A stretch of DNA of 64,000 nucleotides. Origin: Halorhabdus salina (GTDB taxonomy: Archaea; Halobacteriota; Halobacteria; Halobacteriales; Haloarculaceae). The stretch spans positions 171,862-235,861 of the forward strand of contig NZ_JACDNP010000003.1 in the NCBI RefSeq assembly GCF_013839425.1, read 5' to 3'. Shown here piece by piece: positions 53,085 through 63,133 of the stretch. Under the pieces are notes generated by a model. It was not told the DNA's origin, did not search any database, and saw only the letters and a list, made by a program, of their open reading frames with translations. The position numbers and the translations under genes are program-made. Position 1 is the first letter of the stretch; the number at the start of each line of letters is the position of its first letter.

Positions 53085-55457
53085 TCAACTTTCGATTCTG
53101 ACGTTGTTGAGATCGATGTCGATGACACCGCTCGGTCGAGCGTTCTCCTCACTCAGACCGATCGTATAGAGCATGAGCATGATATTGTCGGTCTCTGCCC
53201 CGGATTGCTGCGGGAAGTCATACGCGACGATGACCTGATTGCTTTCGAGGGTGAGTTGGCCAGTCGTCGTATTGTACAGATTACTCTTGTTGAGTGCGTC
53301 GGTCAGGTTCGTCTGCCACTCAGCCGTCGTCCAATTCGCCAGATCGTTTTTGAACGCGGTCGAAGCGTGGTTCGTGTAGACGCTGACGTTGTTGTCTTCA
53401 ACAGTGGTGCCGTCAGACTTGTTCATCGCCGCACAACGTGTCACGGGATACTGGCTTCCGTTAATTGTCTCAGTCATGCTCGTCGCCACCCACCGATCAC
53501 ACCCGTAAACCGTCGCGCTGAAGTTCACCATCTCGCCGTCTGAAACAGTGAATGCGTGACTGAACGTCGATGGTGCGTAGGGATCGTTGACGTTGAGGAA
53601 CGTCTCACCGCCTTGCGTGACGTTTGCGATTCTGGTGACGTCACCGGTAATCTGTGGTGGTTGGGCGGTGTTGTTGGCTGAAAGGTTCGTCGACATCGGG
53701 AGTCGACCGACCTGCTTTGTGCTGGAAACGCGTTTAGCAATCGAAGAAAATGCATCCTCAAGAGCCGACGCGTTTTTGGCATAGTAGTATTCTCCAGTGC
53801 CGGCTTTAGCGACATCAGATAGGAGTTCCTCGTCAATATTCGTTTCGATACCGAATCCGATAGTGTACGTCGTCATTCCAGAATCACTCGCTAACTGGGC
53901 GATTTTGATAGTAGCAAAGTCGGTCCCTGCTTCATCCCCCCAATACCAGTGACCATTATAATTGTACGATTGATGGGATTTGTATTCCTGGCTGCTGACC
54001 AACCAATCTTCATCGTGACTGTGCTTATTTCGTCCATCGGACAGGAGGACGATTATCTTGTTTCGTGATTCGTCACTTTTGAGATCTAATAGGGGGGCGG
54101 CTTTTTTCATCCCTCCCGTAGAGTAGGTCCACCCCTTTGCTTGTAGTCGTTCTAGAGGCCCACCTGAAGTATCATTAAATGATTCAAAATCGCCTGTTAA
54201 CATCTGATTATTAGTTCGATAAATACGGCCGTAATTCGGATGTGGATACGGAAATCTCCATGTCGAAGACGGATCATTTTCATCGTACCCATTTGGCATT
54301 TCTTGGTAGCCAACTAGTGCGATACGGTCAATGTCACTATCTAAATATGTCGTGAAATTCCGTATAGATCCTCTAACAGATTCTCGTTTTTCCTGTCCGG
54401 AAGGGCCTGGATCCTCCATCGACCCAGACTCGTCGACCACGAACACCACGTCGAGTGGCGGCCGCGTCACGTTATTGGCCTGAGAAATCCGCTCGACGGA
54501 CCCGATTTCGATGTCGTCAGCCACCGGTTCCGCGTAGACAGTATACGTATTGTTCGCGTCCTTGCTGACAGAGATTCCATCAGTCGTCACCGACACGTCG
54601 TGCATGTAGCTGGCGTTCGTCACGCCGACGACGTTGTTTTTCGCGTCGTTCGTCCGCTCGGGCAACGCACTCTGGTTCAGGTAGACTGTTGCCGTTTCCG
54701 TGCTGTCGTTGACGACGAGGTAACTGTCGTCGCCCGCTGGCGGCGACGATCGGACATCATATCCCGTCTCGCCTGCCAAGTGCTCACCCCAGGCCTCGTA
54801 CATGTCGCTCTGGATCCGTACGGTAATGTTATCGGGACGCATGCAAGAGCCCTGTAACAGTTTGTCCATCGCCGCGGTCGAATCGGTCGCCGACGAACTC
54901 GCGTTCAAGACAGCCTGGTTGCCCTCGCCGGCGACACTGCCAGTCATGTTCATCAGCGAGAGACTGAGCTGTCCGTCCTGAATCGAGACGGTCGGCGGCG
55001 TCACGATCGAGGCTGCCCCGTCCTCCGAGAGTCGCCAGACACCACCCGCTTCGTAGACGATCACCGCGCCAGCCTCGTTATCGAGACGAATCGAATCGAG
55101 TGGAACCTCAGCCGAACACGTCGCGTTGCCGTTGACAGTTATATTGATCTGTCCTTTATCCGTCACTAAATCTGGCGATCGCTGGACGGTCTGATCCGTT
55201 TCAGCAAACGAAAACTCGACCGCACGCGATTCGCTTGCGGTCGACAAGGTTGCTAACCTGGAGTCGACCTCCTGCATCATCGTCTGGGTCGCTTCCGAAT
55301 CCTGTTGTTCCTGGATCCCGCCGATCGAGGACGCCCCAAAGATCACGATCGCAACGGCTCCAGTCATGACGATCCCGACCAACAAGACGTAGCCGAGCAA
55401 CTCGGACACGCCTCGATCTGCACCCACATTCGACGATGTCGGCCCCCAGCGATTCAT
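53085..55457 (-). CDS. pilin-like surface protein with von Willebrand A domain
   Basis: 790 residues. The N-terminus GADRGVSELLGYVLLVGIVM (about 11-30) is an archaeal prepilin-like helix. Residues 60-330 are a beta-rich region similar in style to other pilin-like ectodomains. A von Willebrand A domain follows at about 335-590, with the MIDAS DESGSM at about 341-346 and the Asp of VLLSDGRN further on. A long C-terminal beta-rich part follows. The gene is convergent with the pilus operon (37-base gap) and its product could be a tip adhesin. Part of the vWA domain (54121-54420) is only about 43% GC, against about 65% just upstream. Confidence 0.85.
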   Translation of the reverse strand: MNRWGPTSSNVGADRGVSELLGYVLLVGIVMTGAVAIVIFGASSIGGIQEQQDSEATQTMMQEVDSRLATLSTASESRAVEFSFAETDQTVQRSPDLVTDKGQINITVNGNATCSAEVPLDSIRLDNEAGAVIVYEAGGVWRLSEDGAASIVTPPTVSIQDGQLSLSLMNMTGSVAGEGNQAVLNASSSATDSTAAMDKLLQGSCMRPDNITVRIQSDMYEAWGEHLAGETGYDVRSSPPAGDDSYLVVNDSTETATVYLNQSALPERTNDAKNNVVGVTNASYMHDVSVTTDGISVSKDANNTYTVYAEPVADDIEIGSVERISQANNVTRPPLDVVFVVDESGSMEDPGPSGQEKRESVRGSIRNFTTYLDSDIDRIALVGYQEMPNGYDENDPSSTWRFPYPHPNYGRIYRTNNQMLTGDFESFNDTSGGPLERLQAKGWTYSTGGMKKAAPLLDLKSDESRNKIIVLLSDGRNKHSHDEDWLVSSQEYKSHQSYNYNGHWYWGDEAGTDFATIKIAQLASDSGMTTYTIGFGIETNIDEELLSDVAKAGTGEYYYAKNASALEDAFSSIAKRVSSTKQVGRLPMSTNLSANNTAQPPQITGDVTRIANVTQGGETFLNVNDPYAPSTFSHAFTVSDGEMVNFSATVYGCDRWVATSMTETINGSQYPVTRCAAMNKSDGTTVEDNNVSVYTNHASTAFKNDLANWTTAEWQTNLTDALNKSNLYNTTTGQLTLESNQVIVAYDFPQQSGAETDNIMLMLYTIGLSEENARPSGVIDIDLNNVRIES

Positions 55458-55485
55458 TGGTTATGCGAACAAATCGCGTTGTAGA

Positions 55486-55498
55486 AGTATAAATGTAT
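55486..55498 (-). promoter_or_regulatory. TATA box of the vWA pilin-like gene
   Basis: On the minus strand atacatttatact, about 34 bases before ATG 55457; near-leaderless start expected. Confidence 0.5.
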
Positions 55499-55572
55499 TC
55501 GAGACTGGCTGACGCACATAAATCTCGTCCTTGACTCTATTCCCGCGACCCCAACGTTGTGCTATTTATTCG

Positions 55573-56340
55573 TTAGTCAGCGGCACCGGACTGCTCTGGC
55601 TGGCACTGTACTTGTGCCACATACGTTTGTGTCAATTCGACCAGGGCAGATCGAAACTCACTCTCAGTCGGATTCGTGGGCAGATCTCGAAAGCGGTCTC
55701 GAAAGTAGTTAAACCCGAGATTCGGCGCGTCTATTGCGGCCGCTTGTGCCAAATCGTAGATTCGATGATCCTGATCGACCAGTCCGTGGCGCTCAATCAA
55801 ACCAACGGCAAATGCTGCGTTGACGGCCGTAATCTCCGGATCCGCATCACCAGTCAGTCGTTCCCAGCCGACAGGTTCAGTCGGACGATCGACCAGTGCG
55901 GCCGCAAGTCCAGATTCGAAGAATTGTCCTAGTTTCGCCGTTGGGGACACGTCGATCCACACATCGTCGGCGTAGATATCCCTAGCATGATTAGCAATTT
56001 GATAACAGTGTGTGAGCGTCCGGCGCTTGATGCTCCGGCCCGAGAGGGCGAGGAAGATGACCTCATCCGTCGAAAGTGTATGCGATGGGTGGTGCTGTTC
56101 GTGCTGGTGCATGTGGGCAAACTCGTGGAGGGCGAGTTCCCGTGCCATCGCACTGGTCGCTGCCTGCTGGGAGATAATCAGGGTGTGCCCAGGCGAATTG
56201 TGACTGACGCGTGTCCGCTCGTCAGGATCCCGGCGGACCCTCACTGTCACGGACTGGCGGAGGTCGTATTCGGTTTCAAAGCGGTCCCGTGCCCCCAGAA
56301 ACGGGTCACTCGGACCGGTACCTTCGACCAGCAATTCCAT
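55573..56340 (-). CDS. putative zinc metalloprotease (HEFAH motif)
   Basis: 255 residues. ALHEFAHMHQHEQHH at about 73-87 holds an HExxH zinc-binding motif (HEFAH) in a helix, followed by YADDVWIDVSP. Family known to me only as a haloarchaeal hypothetical (I believe DUF5781). No signal peptide or membrane segment. If catalytic, it would be a cytosolic metalloprotease, but the third zinc ligand is not identified. Confidence 0.7.
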   Translation of the reverse strand: MELLVEGTGPSDPFLGARDRFETEYDLRQSVTVRVRRDPDERTRVSHNSPGHTLIISQQAATSAMARELALHEFAHMHQHEQHHPSHTLSTDEVIFLALSGRSIKRRTLTHCYQIANHARDIYADDVWIDVSPTAKLGQFFESGLAAALVDRPTEPVGWERLTGDADPEITAVNAAFAVGLIERHGLVDQDHRIYDLAQAAAIDAPNLGFNYFRDRFRDLPTNPTESEFRSALVELTQTYVAQVQCQPEQSGAAD

Positions 56341-56596
56341 GTGTTGCTTTCACATGGTTTCGTTCCGTATGACTCTTCTGGCCCCGGCAGCGGTCGGTAG
56401 CGAGTTCCGTGTCGCTCACAAACACGGTCTAGTATCCAGTGGCGCTGTTGTAACGGCCCGCACCTCCTAAGCTTCGCTGTTCGCGTGCTAATCGCACGCT
56501 TACGCCGAAACACCGTCAGTCCACTCGCTCCGCTCGTTCCCTGACGAGCTTCCGCGTTCGTGCTCCTAATTGTCGCACTCAGGCCGAAACACTACC

Positions 56597-56603
56597 CTTT
56601 TAC
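56597..56603 (+). promoter_or_regulatory. TATA box of EF-2 gene
   Basis: cttttac preceded by the BRE-like cgaaaca at 56584; centre is 30 bases before ATG 56630, giving a leaderless or nearly leaderless transcript and fixing that start. Confidence 0.5.
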
Positions 56604-56629
56604 CGTGCCTGCCGGTAGAATCGGGTATC

Positions 56630-58819
56630 ATGGGCCGACGCAAAAAAATCGTACAGGAGTGTGAGACGCTGATGGACAAACCGGAGAACATCCGGAACAT
56701 CGCCATCGCGGCTCACGTCGACCACGGGAAGACGACGCTGACTGACAATCTCCTCGCTGGTGCGGGCATGATCTCCGACGAAACCGCCGGAGAACAGCTC
56801 GCGATGGACACCGAGGAGGACGAACAGGAACGTGGAATCACCATCGACGCGGCAAACGTCTCGATGACCCACGAGTACGAGGATACCAACCATCTCATCA
56901 ACCTCATCGACACGCCGGGCCACGTCGACTTCGGCGGGGACGTTACCCGCGCGATGCGGGCCGTCGACGGCGCACTGGTGGTCGTCGACGCCGTCGAGGG
57001 CGCGATGCCTCAGACCGAGACCGTCCTCCGACAAGCACTCAGAGAGGGTGTCAAACCGACGCTGTTCATCAACAAGGTCGACCGTCTCATCTCGGAACTT
57101 CAGGAAGGTCCCGAAGAGATGCAGGAGCGACTCGTCGCAGTCATCCGCGACGTAAACGAACTCATCCGTGGGATGACCGAGGAGATGGACGACATTGAGG
57201 ACGACTGGACCGTCTCCGTCGAAGAGGGGACCGTCGGCTTCGGGTCGGCGCTGTACAAGTGGGGCGTCTCGATGCCCTCGATGCAGCGCACCGGGATGGA
57301 CTTCGGCGAGATCATGGAACTTGAGCGGGCCGACAAGCGCCAGGAACTCCACGAGCGAACGCCCCTGGCCGACGTCGTCCTGGACATGGTGTGTGAGCAC
57401 TTCCCGAATCCGATCGACGCCCAGCCGCGTCGTGTCCCGCGGATCTGGCGTGGCGACGCCGACAGCGAGGTCGCCGAGCAGATGCAGCTCGTCGACGAGG
57501 ACGGCGACGTTGTCCTGATGGTTACCGACATCGGCGTCGACCCCCACGCTGGCGAGGTCGCTGCGGGTCGTGTCTTCTCCGGGACGATCGAGGAAGGTCA
57601 GGAGCTGTACGTCTCCGGGACAGCTGGCAAGAACCGCGTCCAGAGCGTCGGCGTCTACATGGGCGGCGAGCGCGAGGAGGTCGAAGAAGTCCCGGCCGGC
57701 AACATTGCGGCCGTCACTGGTCTCAAAGACGCCATCGCGGGCTCGACCGTCTCTAGCGTCGAGATGACGCCCTTCGAGTCGATCGAACACATCTCGGAGC
57801 CGGTCATCACCAAAAGTGTCGAGGCCCAGCGGATGGACGATCTGCCCAAGCTCATCGAGACGCTCCAGCAGGTCAGTAAGGAAGATCCGACCATCGAGAT
57901 CGAGATCAACGAGGACACCGGCGAGCATCTCATCTCCGGGCAGGGCGAACTCCACCTCGAAGTCGTCACCCAGCGTATCGAGCGCAACCAGGGCATCCCG
58001 ATCACGACGGGCGAACCGATCGTCGTCTTCCGGGAAGCGCCACAGGAGCAGAGTCGCGAAGTCGAGGGGATCTCGCCGAACCGCCACAACCGCTTTTACA
58101 TTACGGTCCACCCGCTGGACAACGACATCGTCGAGACGATCCAGCACGGCGAGGCCTCCATGGACATGCCTGAACTCGAACGCCGTGAGGCGCTCCAGGA
58201 AGCCGGCATGGACAAGGACACCTCCCAGAACGTCGAGCACATCCACGGCACGAACGTCATCATCGACGACACGAAAGGGATCCAGCACTTGAACGAGACG
58301 ATGGAACTCGTCCTCGAAGGGATGGAGGACGCCCTCAACGACGGGCCGCTGGCCGCCGAGCCGGTCCAGGGCTCGCTCATCCGACTCCACGACGCCCGCC
58401 TCCACGAGGACGCCATCCACCGCGGTCCGGCCCAGGTCATCCCGGCCGTCCGTCAGGCCATCCACAATTCCCTGATCGACGCCGAGATCCGCCTGCTCGA
58501 ACCGATCCAGGATGTCCGCATCGACGTGCCCAACGAGCACATGGGCGCGGCGAGCGGCGAAGTCCAGGGTCGGCGTGGCCGCGTCGACGACATGTATCAG
58601 GAAGGCGACCTCATGGTCGTCGAGGGCATCGCGCCCGTCGAGGAGATGATCGGCTTCTCCAGTGACATCCGGAGCGCGACGGAAGGTCGTGCTTCCTGGA
58701 ACACCGAGAACGCCGGGTTCCGCGTCATGGCCGATAACCTCCAGCCCGAGACGATCAAGCAGATTCGCGAGCGCAAGGGCATGAAGACGGAACTGCCCGA
58801 AGCGATCAATTACTTCTAA
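56630..58819 (+). CDS. fusA: elongation factor 2
   Basis: 729 residues, archaeal/eukaryal EF-2. G1 [15 protein letters not shown], switch [13 protein letters not shown] and G4 NKVD are intact. Domain IV has the diphthamide-site histidine in [18 protein letters not shown] at about residue 600. It moves tRNA and mRNA through the ribosome using GTP. ATG 56630 is chosen ([12 protein letters not shown] is the usual EF-2 beginning). A T-run at 58828-58832 soon after the stop may be a terminator. Confidence 0.97.
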   Translation: MGRRKKIVQECETLMDKPENIRNIAIAAHVDHGKTTLTDNLLAGAGMISDETAGEQLAMDTEEDEQERGITIDAANVSMTHEYEDTNHLINLIDTPGHVDFGGDVTRAMRAVDGALVVVDAVEGAMPQTETVLRQALREGVKPTLFINKVDRLISELQEGPEEMQERLVAVIRDVNELIRGMTEEMDDIEDDWTVSVEEGTVGFGSALYKWGVSMPSMQRTGMDFGEIMELERADKRQELHERTPLADVVLDMVCEHFPNPIDAQPRRVPRIWRGDADSEVAEQMQLVDEDGDVVLMVTDIGVDPHAGEVAAGRVFSGTIEEGQELYVSGTAGKNRVQSVGVYMGGEREEVEEVPAGNIAAVTGLKDAIAGSTVSSVEMTPFESIEHISEPVITKSVEAQRMDDLPKLIETLQQVSKEDPTIEIEINEDTGEHLISGQGELHLEVVTQRIERNQGIPITTGEPIVVFREAPQEQSREVEGISPNRHNRFYITVHPLDNDIVETIQHGEASMDMPELERREALQEAGMDKDTSQNVEHIHGTNVIIDDTKGIQHLNETMELVLEGMEDALNDGPLAAEPVQGSLIRLHDARLHEDAIHRGPAQVIPAVRQAIHNSLIDAEIRLLEPIQDVRIDVPNEHMGAASGEVQGRRGRVDDMYQEGDLMVVEGIAPVEEMIGFSSDIRSATEGRASWNTENAGFRVMADNLQPETIKQIRERKGMKTELPEAINYF

Positions 58820-58837
58820 AGACCACCTTTTTACTTC

Positions 58838-58934
58838 AGAGGGTCGCCGACGGCGACCCTCTTGGCAAAAAGCTGGACCAAAAACATCCGAGCGCCTGCG
58901 GCGCTCGGGAAAACGACGGCGCACGCGCCGTCGT
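58838..58934. repeat. three consecutive perfect palindromes after EF-2
   Basis: agagggtcgccg-a-cggcgaccctct at 58838-58862, ccgagcgcc-tgc-ggcgctcgg at 58888-58908 and acgacggcgc-ac-gcgccgtcgt at 58913-58934. Stems of 12, 9 and 10 bp, all perfect and of unrelated sequence. Confidence 0.75.
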
Positions 58935-59022
58935 ATGCTGCCTGGTTTCGCTGTGTTTTTGCTACTAGTTTTACTGCTACCGGAGACCATTCTTTATTCA
59001 CCCGAATGTTGTTCACGCCAGT

Positions 59023-59032
59023 AGATATATTT
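59023..59032 (+). promoter_or_regulatory. TATA box of aldo/keto reductase gene
   Basis: agatatattt, centre about 31 bases before ATG 59059. Confidence 0.5.
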
Positions 59033-59058
59033 CATCACGGTTCGTGTGTCGAAAGGCA

Positions 59059-60030
59059 ATGGAATACACCACACTCGGATCAACGGGGATGGAAGTCTCG
59101 AAGATCGCGCTTGGCTGTATGAGTTTTGGCAGCCAGGACGACTGGATGCTGGATGCAGACGAGGGCCGGGAACTTGTCGAGCGAGCGATCGACCTCGGGA
59201 TCAACTTCTTCGACACGGCCAATACCTACTCCTCGGGGGAGAGCGAAGAGATCCTCGGTGACGTGCTCGCCGATTACGACCGTGACGAGCAGGTCGTCGC
59301 GACGAAGGTCCGCTTCTCGGGCGCCAAAGAGCACCGGAACGCGAAGGGACTCTCCCGGAAGACGATCGAGCAGGAGCTCGACCATTCACTGGATCGACTC
59401 GGAATGGACACCGTTGATCTCTATCAGATCCATCGCTGGGACTACAATACGCCGATCGAGACGACGCTGCGGGCGCTTGACGATGCAGTCCGTCGCGGGA
59501 AGGTCCGACACATCGGGGCCTCCTCGATGTGGGCCCACCAGTTCCAGCGCGCACTCCACATCTCCGATCGGGAGGGACTGGCCCGCTTCGAGACGATGCA
59601 GGACCTCTATCACCTGACCTATCGCGAGGAGGAACGCGAGATGTACCCGATCACGAACCGGGAGAACGTTGGGGTCATTCCCTGGTCGCCGCTGGCGGCT
59701 GGCTACCTCACCCGTTCGCACGATAAGTTCACCGAGACGACGCGTGGCGAGCACGAGATCGATTATGGAACGCCGTATCACGAAGGGCCGGGCAGCGAGG
59801 AGATCAACAACCGCGTCGAGGAACTCGCCGACGAGAAGGGCGTCTCGATGGCCCAGATCGCCCTGGCCTGGCACTTCCAGAACGACAACGTCGACGCGCC
59901 GATCGTCGGCGTCTCCAGCATCGAGCACCTCGAAGACGCAGTCGAGGCGCTGGAAGTCAATCTCAGCGACTCCGACGTCGAGTATCTCGAAGAACCGTAC
60001 GAGCCAGTTCCGGTGTTCGGTTTCGAGTAA
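59059..60030 (+). CDS. aldo/keto reductase
   Basis: 323 residues, AKR fold. The catalytic tetrad is visible: FFDTANTYSSG (Asp about 55, Tyr about 60), VATKV (Lys about 84) and YQIHRWD (His about 126). The NADP-binding IVGVSSIEHLEDAV segment lies near the C-terminus. It reduces aldehydes or ketones with NADPH; the substrate is unknown. Not obviously linked to its translation neighbours; own promoter. Confidence 0.93.
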   Translation: MEYTTLGSTGMEVSKIALGCMSFGSQDDWMLDADEGRELVERAIDLGINFFDTANTYSSGESEEILGDVLADYDRDEQVVATKVRFSGAKEHRNAKGLSRKTIEQELDHSLDRLGMDTVDLYQIHRWDYNTPIETTLRALDDAVRRGKVRHIGASSMWAHQFQRALHISDREGLARFETMQDLYHLTYREEEREMYPITNRENVGVIPWSPLAAGYLTRSHDKFTETTRGEHEIDYGTPYHEGPGSEEINNRVEELADEKGVSMAQIALAWHFQNDNVDAPIVGVSSIEHLEDAVEALEVNLSDSDVEYLEEPYEPVPVFGFE

Positions 60031-60159
60031 CGACCATCTGGTTCGCTCGGCCCCGCCCAGGGCGTCGTCGTTCAAGAGATACTTATACCTCCCAGCCTGT
60101 GAACCGGATACGATGTACGCGCCCAGACACGCGTCTTCGGCAGCCGAGGTGAGTGTTCG

Positions 60160-60690
60160 ATGAGCGATCCGCAGGACGAAGTCCGGGCGTACACAGTTCG
60201 GCTCGAACTCGTCGACGAACCCGGGGAACTCCTCCGGGCGCTTTCACCCATCGCCGAACACGGCGGGAACCTCCTCAGTATCTACCACGAACGCGGGAAT
60301 CTAACTCCCCGCGGGCACATCCCCGTCGAAGTGGATCTGGAAGCGACGCCCGATCGGTTCGACGGGATCGTCGAGGCGCTGAGAGACGCCGGTGTGAACG
60401 TGATCGAGGCTGGCCAGGAGCGCTATAGCGAGGAAGTGACTGTTCTGCTGGTCGGCCACCTCGTCGACACGGACCTCTCGGATACCCTCTCGCAACTCCG
60501 GGCGGAAAACGGGGCCGTTGCTGACCTCTCGCTATCTGCGCCGGAAGGCGTCGGTGAGCCCTCGAGCGCACGGTTGCGACTTCAGACAGAACAAGGTGCG
60601 GTCAATGACACCCTCGCTGCAGTACGATCCGTTGCCGAGGAGAAAGATTTGCGCGTCGTCGAGCCGCTCGCGCCGGGGGGTGACGCCTGA
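60160..60690 (+). CDS. ACT-domain amino acid-binding protein
   Basis: 176 residues with two ACT-like halves: VRLELVDEPGELLRALSPIAEHGGNL (about 12-37) is a clear ACT start, and the second half (about 85-165) has a looser ACT pattern. It ends with a one-base overlap (TGATG) with homoserine dehydrogenase. The arrangement suggests a separate regulatory subunit giving amino acid feedback to that enzyme, in place of the fused C-terminal ACT seen in many bacterial homoserine dehydrogenases. Confidence 0.82.
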   Translation: MSDPQDEVRAYTVRLELVDEPGELLRALSPIAEHGGNLLSIYHERGNLTPRGHIPVEVDLEATPDRFDGIVEALRDAGVNVIEAGQERYSEEVTVLLVGHLVDTDLSDTLSQLRAENGAVADLSLSAPEGVGEPSSARLRLQTEQGAVNDTLAAVRSVAEEKDLRVVEPLAPGGDA

Positions 60691-61643
60691 TGGACCTCGC
60701 GATCATGGGGACCGGGACGGTCGGTAGTTCTGTCGCCGAACTCGCCTCCGAGTACGGACACACGGTCACGGCGATGGCAAACGTCGAATCTGGGGCGATC
60801 GACGCCGACGGTGTCGACGTCGCCGCGGCGCTCGACCGGCAACGGACTGACGGAATGGCCCACTTGGGCGACGCCGACCCCGATGACCTGCTGGCGGCCG
60901 AGTACGACGCCCTGATCGAAGTGACGCCTGTGACGCTTGGCGACGCTCAACCCGGATTCAACCACATCGAAGCCGCTCTCCAGCAGGACAACCACGTCGT
61001 CCTGGCGAACAAGGGGCCGATGGCCGAACGCTACGCCGATGTGCGCGCCCTGGAACGGCAAAGCGAGGGCAGCGTCCGCTTCGAGGCAACCGTCGCCGGG
61101 GCGATCCCAGTCCTCTCGACGATCGAAGATTACGGGCCGGGCACGATGACGGCTGTCCGGGGTATCCTCAACGGGACGGCGAACTTCATCCTCTCGCGAA
61201 TGGCCGCCGAGGGACTGGACTACGAGCACGTGCTCGCCGAGGCCCAGGATCTCGGCGTCGCCGAAACGGATCCTTCCTTCGACGTGGAAGGCACTGACGC
61301 CGCGCTGAAGTGCGTGATCCTGGCGAACGTCCTCGCGCAGGGCGACCGGGAGTACACGCTGGCGGATGCGACCGTCGAGGGCATCAAAGACGTGCCGGGT
61401 AGCGCGCTCGAACTCGCCCGCGAGGATGGCCGGACGATCCGACTTATCGGTGAGGTAGCTGACGGCGAGGTCCGCGTCGGCCCGCGACTCGTGCCCGAAC
61501 ACAGCGAGCTCGCGGTAACGGGAACGACGAATATCGTCCAGCTCGAGACTGAGAATGCCGGCCGACTCAATCTCTCGGGCCGCGGCGCGGGCGGCCCAGA
61601 GACTGCAACAGCGATTCTCTCGGACGTTGGCCGGCTCGAGTGA
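60690..61643 (+). CDS. hom: homoserine dehydrogenase
   Basis: 317 residues, shorter than bacterial forms because it lacks a fused ACT domain. IMGTGTVGSSVAELA is the Rossmann loop, VLANKGPMAE and FEATVAGAIPVLST cover the catalytic region, and GILNGTANFILSRM is the family signature. It reduces aspartate semialdehyde to homoserine for threonine and methionine. Co-transcribed with the ACT protein. Confidence 0.94.
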   Translation: MDLAIMGTGTVGSSVAELASEYGHTVTAMANVESGAIDADGVDVAAALDRQRTDGMAHLGDADPDDLLAAEYDALIEVTPVTLGDAQPGFNHIEAALQQDNHVVLANKGPMAERYADVRALERQSEGSVRFEATVAGAIPVLSTIEDYGPGTMTAVRGILNGTANFILSRMAAEGLDYEHVLAEAQDLGVAETDPSFDVEGTDAALKCVILANVLAQGDREYTLADATVEGIKDVPGSALELAREDGRTIRLIGEVADGEVRVGPRLVPEHSELAVTGTTNIVQLETENAGRLNLSGRGAGGPETATAILSDVGRLE

Positions 61644-61797
61644 ACACGTTCTGTAGAGAGCGATCAGCGGCCATCTCAGAAACCAGCCATTGAATCCGGT
61701 GGAAGCTATCGAATCGAACAGGTCGTCGACCGATCCCCAATCCGTGGGATGTGTTCGCAAGTTCCCGGACATAATCGGGATGCGATTTGTGGCGTAT

Positions 61798-61814
61798 CGA
61801 AACCGTTTTAATTA
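61798..61814 (+). promoter_or_regulatory. BRE/TATA promoter of EF-1alpha gene
   Basis: cgaaacc followed by gttttaatta; centre of the TATA about 52 bases before ATG 61862, so a leader of about 27 bases is expected. A strong match to the archaeal promoter plan. Confidence 0.65.
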
Positions 61815-61861
61815 CTTCTGCCGAACGATTGCGATACAGCGCCTCTGCGCGTGAGATTACA

Positions 61862-63133
61862 ATGAGTGAGGACATAGCGCACCAGAACCTCGCCATCATC
61901 GGACACGTCGACCACGGGAAGTCCACTCTCGTCGGTCGCCTCCTGTTCGAGACCGGCAGCGTTCCGGAGCACGTCATCGAGCAGCATCGAGAAGAAGCAG
62001 AAGAGAAGGGCAAGGGCGGATTCGAGTTCGCCTACGTGATGGACAACCTCGCCGAGGAGCGAGAGCGCGGGGTCACCATCGACATCGCCCACCAGGAGTT
62101 CGACACTGAGAAGTACAACTTCACGATTGTCGACTGTCCCGGCCACCGGGACTTCGTGAAGAACATGATCACGGGCGCGTCCCAGGCCGACAACGCCGTG
62201 CTCGTGGTCGCCGCCGACGACGGCGTCCAGCCCCAGACCCAGGAGCACGTTTTCCTGGCTCGCACGCTGGGCATCGACGAGCTCATCGTTGCCGTCAACA
62301 AGATGGACCTTGTCGACTACGAGGAATCTCGCTACCGGGAGGCCGTCGAAGAGGTCACGCAGTTGCTCAAGCAGGTCCAGTTCAACACGGACAACGCGAG
62401 CTTCATCCCGACATCGGCCTTCGAGGGCGACAACGTCGAGTCCCTCAGCGACAACACGCCGTGGTATGACGGACCGACGATCCTCGAATCCCTCAACGAC
62501 CTGCCCGAACCCCAGCCGCCGACGGACGCGCCGCTGCGGCTGCCGATCCAGGACGTCTACACTATCTCGGGTATCGGGACTGTCCCGGTCGGTCGGATCG
62601 AGACCGGTGAGATGTTCCCCGGTGACGACGTGACTTTCCAGCCCAGCGACGTGGGCGGCGAGGTCAAGACCGTCGAGATGCACCACGAAGAGGTCGACAG
62701 CGCGGGCCCCGGCGACAACGTCGGGTTCAACGTCCGTGGCATCGGCAAGGACGACATCCGCCGCGGTGATGTCTGTGGGCCGGCTGACGATCCGCCGTCG
62801 GTCGCCGAGACCTTCCAGGCCCAGGTCGTCGTCATGCAGCACCCGAGCGTGATCACTGCCGGCTACACGCCGGTCTTCCACGCTCACACTGCACAGGTTG
62901 CCTGTACGATCGAGTCCATCGACAAGAAGATCGATCCCTCTTCCGGCGAAGTCGCCGAAGAGAATCCCGACTTCATCCAGTCGGGTGACGCGGCGGTCGT
63001 CACTGTCCGACCGCAGAAACCCCTCAGCATCGAGCCGTCGAGCGAGATTCCCGAGCTCGGCAGCTTCGCCATCCGTGACATGGGCCAGACCATCGCGGCC
63101 GGCAAAGTGCTGAGCGTCAACGAGCGCGAATAA
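61862..63133 (+). CDS. tuf: elongation factor 1-alpha
   Basis: 423 residues. G1 [28 protein letters not shown] (switch I), DCPGHRDF (switch II) and NKMD (G4) are complete. It delivers aminoacyl-tRNA to the ribosome. ATG 61862 gives the standard [15 protein letters not shown] start. One-base overlap with rpsJ downstream, a conserved archaeal arrangement. Confidence 0.97.
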   Translation: MSEDIAHQNLAIIGHVDHGKSTLVGRLLFETGSVPEHVIEQHREEAEEKGKGGFEFAYVMDNLAEERERGVTIDIAHQEFDTEKYNFTIVDCPGHRDFVKNMITGASQADNAVLVVAADDGVQPQTQEHVFLARTLGIDELIVAVNKMDLVDYEESRYREAVEEVTQLLKQVQFNTDNASFIPTSAFEGDNVESLSDNTPWYDGPTILESLNDLPEPQPPTDAPLRLPIQDVYTISGIGTVPVGRIETGEMFPGDDVTFQPSDVGGEVKTVEMHHEEVDSAGPGDNVGFNVRGIGKDDIRRGDVCGPADDPPSVAETFQAQVVVMQHPSVITAGYTPVFHAHTAQVACTIESIDKKIDPSSGEVAEENPDFIQSGDAAVVTVRPQKPLSIEPSSEIPELGSFAIRDMGQTIAAGKVLSVNERE

